DNA from: Hyphomonas johnsonii MHS-2
GTDB taxonomy: Bacteria; Pseudomonadota; Alphaproteobacteria; Caulobacterales; Hyphomonadaceae
DNA: 64,000 nucleotides
Direction of reading: 5' to 3'
Assembly: GCF_000685275.1 (NCBI RefSeq)
Contig: NZ_ARYK01000006.1
Span: 124,001 to 188,000 of the forward strand
Shown: piece after piece, positions 60,798 through 64,000 of the stretch
Layout: each line of letters opens with the position of its first letter
Numbering within the stretch: position 1 is the stretch's first letter
The notes under the pieces: model-generated
Told to the model about the DNA's origin: nothing
Database searches by the model: none
Seen by the model: the letters and a program-made list of their open reading frames with translations, nothing else
Program-made: the position numbers and the translations under genes

Positions 60798-63647
60798 TCA
60801 GAAACTGTCCACGGCGCGCGACCGTTTCAGTTTACGGGCGGGCGTGTGGGGCGCATCCGGTTCTTCGCGCCCAAGTACGGCGAGAAGACGTTCCCGGAGC
60901 GTCTCTTTGCGGGCTTTCGTGCTGATTTTCTGGCCGCGCGCATTCTGCACATAGAAGGCATCGAACACCCGCTCGCCATAGGAACCGACATGCGCCGAGT
61001 GGATCGACAGCTTCATGTCGGCCAGCACATCGGCCACTTCATGCAGCAGGCCCGGCCGGTTGCGCCCGGCAATGTCGATCACCGAATAGTCGGCTGACTG
61101 GTCATCGCGGATCTGCACGGAAGGCTGCACCAGGAAGGCCGCCTCGCGGCGCCCGGTGCGTGTCTTGACCTCGCCGGTGATCGGGTTCCCGGCCAGCGCG
61201 TCCCGCATTGCCGCTTCCAGCCGCTCGATGCGGCCCGGATCCCCGGCTGCGAACGCGCCCTTGTGGCCGTCCTGCAGCATGAAGATGTCGACGATCCGCC
61301 CGCTGACGCTCGTGAACACCTGCGCCGAGGCGACATTCGCGCCCAGCCGGGCAAGCGTGCCGGCCAGGTCGGCGAACAGGCCGGTCCGGTCCTGGCCCGA
61401 CACGATCATCGCCACGGCGCCACCATCCGGCAGGTAGCGATGCGCCACCGTGTCCGCGCCAGCGGCCAGCACATCAGCCTGCCAGGCGAGGTCGTCGAGA
61501 TCGAAGCCCGTCCAGTAGGCAGTTTCCATTTCCAGCATGATCGCCGGCACCGTGCTCATGCGCTCGACCAGCGCCTCGCGGCGCCGTTCGGCACGGGCTT
61601 CCAGTTCGGCCACAACGCTGGCCTCGTCCGTCCGCCCGCCGCGGAGGGCAGCGGCCGTATTGTTGTAGAGGTCGGCCAGCAGCTGGCCTTTCCAGGCGTT
61701 CCACACCGCCGGACCCACCGCCTTGATATCGGCGACCGTGAGAATGTAGAGCAGCTGCAGGCGTTCCAGCGAGCCGACCAGGTCCGCGAATGTCGCCACC
61801 GTGCGGGGATCGGAAATGTCCCGCTTCTGGGCCGTCTCACTCATCTCGAGATGATGCCCGACCAGCCACGCCACCAGTTCCGATTCCGCTTCCGGTATGC
61901 CGAGGCGCTGGCACGCCCGGTAGGACGTCTTGGTGCCCTCGATCTGCTGGTCGCCCTTGCCCTTGCCGGTATCATGCAGCAGCATCGCGAGATACAGCGC
62001 CCGCCGGTTTTCCAGCTGCGGGAATATCTCCGACACAAGCGCAACCCTGTCGCCGCGCCCATGCTCCATTTCGGCGATGAACTCGACGGCGCGGATCGTG
62101 TGCTCATCCACCGTGTAGTGATGATACATGTTGAACTGGGTCTGCGCGACGATGCCGCCGAATTCCGGCATCACACGGCCCAGCAGGCCGGACTCGTTCA
62201 TCCAGCGCAGCACCTGGCCTGGCCGCTCCCCGCCCATGATCGATTCCAGGACAAGACGGCGCGCCTCGGGCAGCTCGCGGACAGTGTCATTCATGCCGTG
62301 CAGGTTGCGCGTCAGCGCCGTCAGGGCCTCGGGGTGGATATCCTTGCCTTCCCGCCGGGCGATCGTGAACAGGCGCAGCATGTTCAGCGGATCGGTTTCC
62401 ATCACGGTTTCGTTCGCGACATTGATACGGCCATTGTCGATGGTGAAGCCCTTGTCCTTCAGGGCCTGCGGCGCGCGGACCGGCAGGAACCGGCGCAGGC
62501 CTTCCGGCTTCTTCTTGTGATCGGCTTCCAGTTTTGCCGCCAGGATCCGCGTCAGCCCGCCGACATCCTTGGCGATCAGGAAATAGCGCTTCATGAAACG
62601 CTCGACGCCCTGCTGCTCGCCGCGGTCACGATAGCCCATACGCGAGGCAATCTCCGGCTGCAGGTCAAAGCCCAGTCGCTCCTCCGGCCGCCCGGTCACG
62701 AAATGCAGGTGGCAGCGCACGGTCCACAGGAATTTCGCGGCGCGGATGAACACCGCATATTCATGATCGGTGAACGGGCCTTTCTTCATCACGTCTTCCA
62801 GCGTGACGCCGCCATACATGTGCTTGGTGATCCAGTAGAGCGTCTGCAGGTCGCGCAGGCCGCCCTTGCCTTCCTTGATGTTGGGCTCGACCACATAGCG
62901 CGCATCGCCATGCCGTGTGTGGCGCGCATCGCGCTCGGCCAGCTTGTCGGCGATGAACTGGGCGTCCTTGCCCTTCACCGCCTCCTTCTGGAACAGGTCG
63001 AACATGTCGTCGGCCAGCACCTCGTCGCCGCAGATGAACCGGGCGTCCAGCATTGACGTCTTGATGGTGACGTCCTCGGCGGCCAGCTTGACGCATTCGT
63101 TCGGCGTGCGGAAGGCGTGGCCCACCTTCAGCCCCATGTCCCACATCGCATACAGCATGTACTCGATCACGCTCTCAGTATGCGGGCTGACCTTGTAGGC
63201 GCGCAGGAACAGCAGGTCGGTATCGGAAGAGGGGGCCATCACGCCGCGGCCATAGCCGCCGGTCGCCAGCACTGCCAGGCGTTCAGCCTCGGTGGGGTTG
63301 CGGGCCCGGAAGACGTGCGTCGTGGTAAAGTCATAGAGTGCCGAGATGACCTCGTCCTGCACCGCTGCCAGCAGGCGTGCAGTGTCCAGCCCGTCGGCGC
63401 CCTGCTGCAATCGCTCCTGGGCGATCATGCGGCCCCGGAAGAGGGCGGCGTGAAGGTGGTTGAGCGCCGCCTTGCGGGCGGCTGGCTGGTCGCCGAGATT
63501 GTTCTGCGCCGCCGTTGTCAGCTTCACCCTGAGGGCGCGCCCGTCGATGATGTTGGATATGCGCCACCGGCCGGGGCGGCGCACCGCCGGGCTGCGGGTT
63601 TCGACAAGGCTCGGGCCGGACGGCGGCGGGTTCGACGTATCTGTCAT
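60798..63647 (-). CDS. glnD: [Protein-PII] uridylyltransferase/UMP-removing enzyme
   Basis: A 949-residue bifunctional nitrogen sensor. The N-terminal nucleotidyltransferase motif is LATGGYGRGVMAPSSDTDLLFL; the HD domain is LYLAMLLHDTGKGKGD; and two C-terminal ACT domains start at about DGGAVAMIVSGQDRTGLFADLAG and DIAGRNRPGLLHEVADVLADM. It adds UMP to PII proteins when glutamine is low and removes it when glutamine is high. It is the first gene of the murJ-trpS operon and follows the Lrp-like gene by 31 nt. Confidence 0.96.
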   Translation of the reverse strand: MTDTSNPPPSGPSLVETRSPAVRRPGRWRISNIIDGRALRVKLTTAAQNNLGDQPAARKAALNHLHAALFRGRMIAQERLQQGADGLDTARLLAAVQDEVISALYDFTTTHVFRARNPTEAERLAVLATGGYGRGVMAPSSDTDLLFLRAYKVSPHTESVIEYMLYAMWDMGLKVGHAFRTPNECVKLAAEDVTIKTSMLDARFICGDEVLADDMFDLFQKEAVKGKDAQFIADKLAERDARHTRHGDARYVVEPNIKEGKGGLRDLQTLYWITKHMYGGVTLEDVMKKGPFTDHEYAVFIRAAKFLWTVRCHLHFVTGRPEERLGFDLQPEIASRMGYRDRGEQQGVERFMKRYFLIAKDVGGLTRILAAKLEADHKKKPEGLRRFLPVRAPQALKDKGFTIDNGRINVANETVMETDPLNMLRLFTIARREGKDIHPEALTALTRNLHGMNDTVRELPEARRLVLESIMGGERPGQVLRWMNESGLLGRVMPEFGGIVAQTQFNMYHHYTVDEHTIRAVEFIAEMEHGRGDRVALVSEIFPQLENRRALYLAMLLHDTGKGKGDQQIEGTKTSYRACQRLGIPEAESELVAWLVGHHLEMSETAQKRDISDPRTVATFADLVGSLERLQLLYILTVADIKAVGPAVWNAWKGQLLADLYNNTAAALRGGRTDEASVVAELEARAERRREALVERMSTVPAIMLEMETAYWTGFDLDDLAWQADVLAAGADTVAHRYLPDGGAVAMIVSGQDRTGLFADLAGTLARLGANVASAQVFTSVSGRIVDIFMLQDGHKGAFAAGDPGRIERLEAAMRDALAGNPITGEVKTRTGRREAAFLVQPSVQIRDDQSADYSVIDIAGRNRPGLLHEVADVLADMKLSIHSAHVGSYGERVFDAFYVQNARGQKISTKARKETLRERLLAVLGREEPDAPHTPARKLKRSRAVDSF

Positions 63648-63678
63648 GCAAGACGTATAGCAGGTCAGGCGCCCGCGC

Positions 63679-64000
63679 CTATGGCCGCATTTCCGCGCTC
63701 ACGGGCAGGCCGCGCGCATGCTTGACCACGCCATAGGCAAAACTGGTCTCGATCGAGGCGATCCCCGGGATCTTCTGGATCGTCTTGCGCACCAGCTGCT
63801 CGTAGTCATCCAGGCTGCGCGCGATCACCTTCATCTGGTAGTCCTCGCCCCCCGCCATCAGGTAGCAGTCGAGCACATGCTCGATCTCGGCGATCCGGGC
63901 CTCGAACCCGCGCACCGTCTCGTCGGAATGATTGGCCAGGCGGATGCGAACGAAACCGGTCACCGGGAATCCGCACAGCTTCTGGTCGACCAGCGCCGTA
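63679..64000 (-). CDS. Lrp/AsnC family regulator, C-terminal part (5' end beyond window)
   Basis: The frame is open through the window end, so about 106 C-terminal residues are seen. They begin TALVDQKLCGFPVTGFVRIRL and include HVLDCYLMAGGEDYQMKVIARSLDDYEQLV, the RAM/AsnC ligand-binding domain. The helix-turn-helix lies outside the window. Lrp/AsnC proteins sense amino acids. Its position directly upstream of glnD on the same strand fits control by nitrogen or amino acid supply, but the ligand is unknown. Confidence 0.87.
   Translation of the reverse strand, partial: TALVDQKLCGFPVTGFVRIRLANHSDETVRGFEARIAEIEHVLDCYLMAGGEDYQMKVIARSLDDYEQLVRKTIQKIPGIASIETSFAYGVVKHARGLPVSAEMRP

Overview
The window is a gene-dense, GC-rich chromosomal segment of an alphaproteobacterium with no phage, insertion sequence, CRISPR array or tRNA that I could see. 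The best inference is a dimorphic or stalked-type lineage such as Hyphomonadaceae. It carries the cell-cycle hybrid kinase CckA and the flagellin regulator FlbT. It also has several TTAA-N7-TTAAC sites like those bound by CtrA, an alphaproteobacterial DksA (CxxT/SxxA variant), a Mur/Fur-type regulator, and the glnD-murJ-trpS order. The taxonomic placement is inferred from gene content only.

Layout. 1-9.5 kb: end of a PQQ glucose dehydrogenase, two NUDIX hydrolases, a PiT phosphate transporter, a diiron ferritin-like protein, a CDP-alcohol phosphatidyltransferase, two very small membrane proteins, a Na/Ca antiporter overlapping a pteridine-reductase-like SDR, and threonine aldolase. 9.5-17.8 kb: a TetR regulator, a DUF2330 plus orphan RnfD/NqrB-like operon, a DUF2959 lipoprotein, prolyl aminopeptidase, DUF3052, RNase P RNA on the minus strand, BrkB/YihY, an AmpD-like amidase and a DMT transporter. 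17.9-22.8 kb: a sulfide-response locus (Blh-type MBL hydrolase divergent from a BigR/SqrR sensor, then TauE), followed by an operon with a membrane protein, a METTL7-like methyltransferase and a heme-dependent N-demethylase-like protein, then an EVE protein. 22.8-29.3 kb: aspartate/glutamate racemase, a GmhB-like phosphatase, an MFS exporter, a TonB-domain protein, GNAT, and an enoyl-CoA hydratase with an alpha/beta hydrolase.

29.3-34.4 kb: a CoxE-like VWA protein and its usual partner MoxR ATPase, here split by a block holding a secreted protein, a DUF2270 protein and a low-GC LuxR regulator. 34.7-39.5 kb: FlbT, a small protein, MarC, an unknown membrane protein, DksA and a divergent FliM-like protein. 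39.5-45.9 kb: TerC, YceI, a DUF885 peptidase and CckA. 45.9-53.4 kb: an epoxide-hydrolase-like protein, a PaaX-like regulator divergent from a fatty acid desaturase, cytochrome c, a Baeyer-Villiger monooxygenase, a DEAD-box helicase and nitronate monooxygenase. 53.5-64 kb: a minus-strand run of housekeeping genes, nfu - nitroreductase - tsaB - rimI - fur, then a DUF2333-like protein, a PCu(A)C copper chaperone, and trpS - murJ - glnD - Lrp (cut by the window end).

The most interesting items are the symmetric divergent promoter/operator of the sulfide locus with an apparently leaderless sensor gene, and the sulfur-linked METTL7-like/N-demethylase operon next to it. Others are the orphan RnfD/DUF2330 pair, a set of CtrA-type boxes (including paired TTAA half-sites spaced 17 nt), and unannotated small membrane proteins. 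All functional assignments come from reading motifs; no database search was possible.
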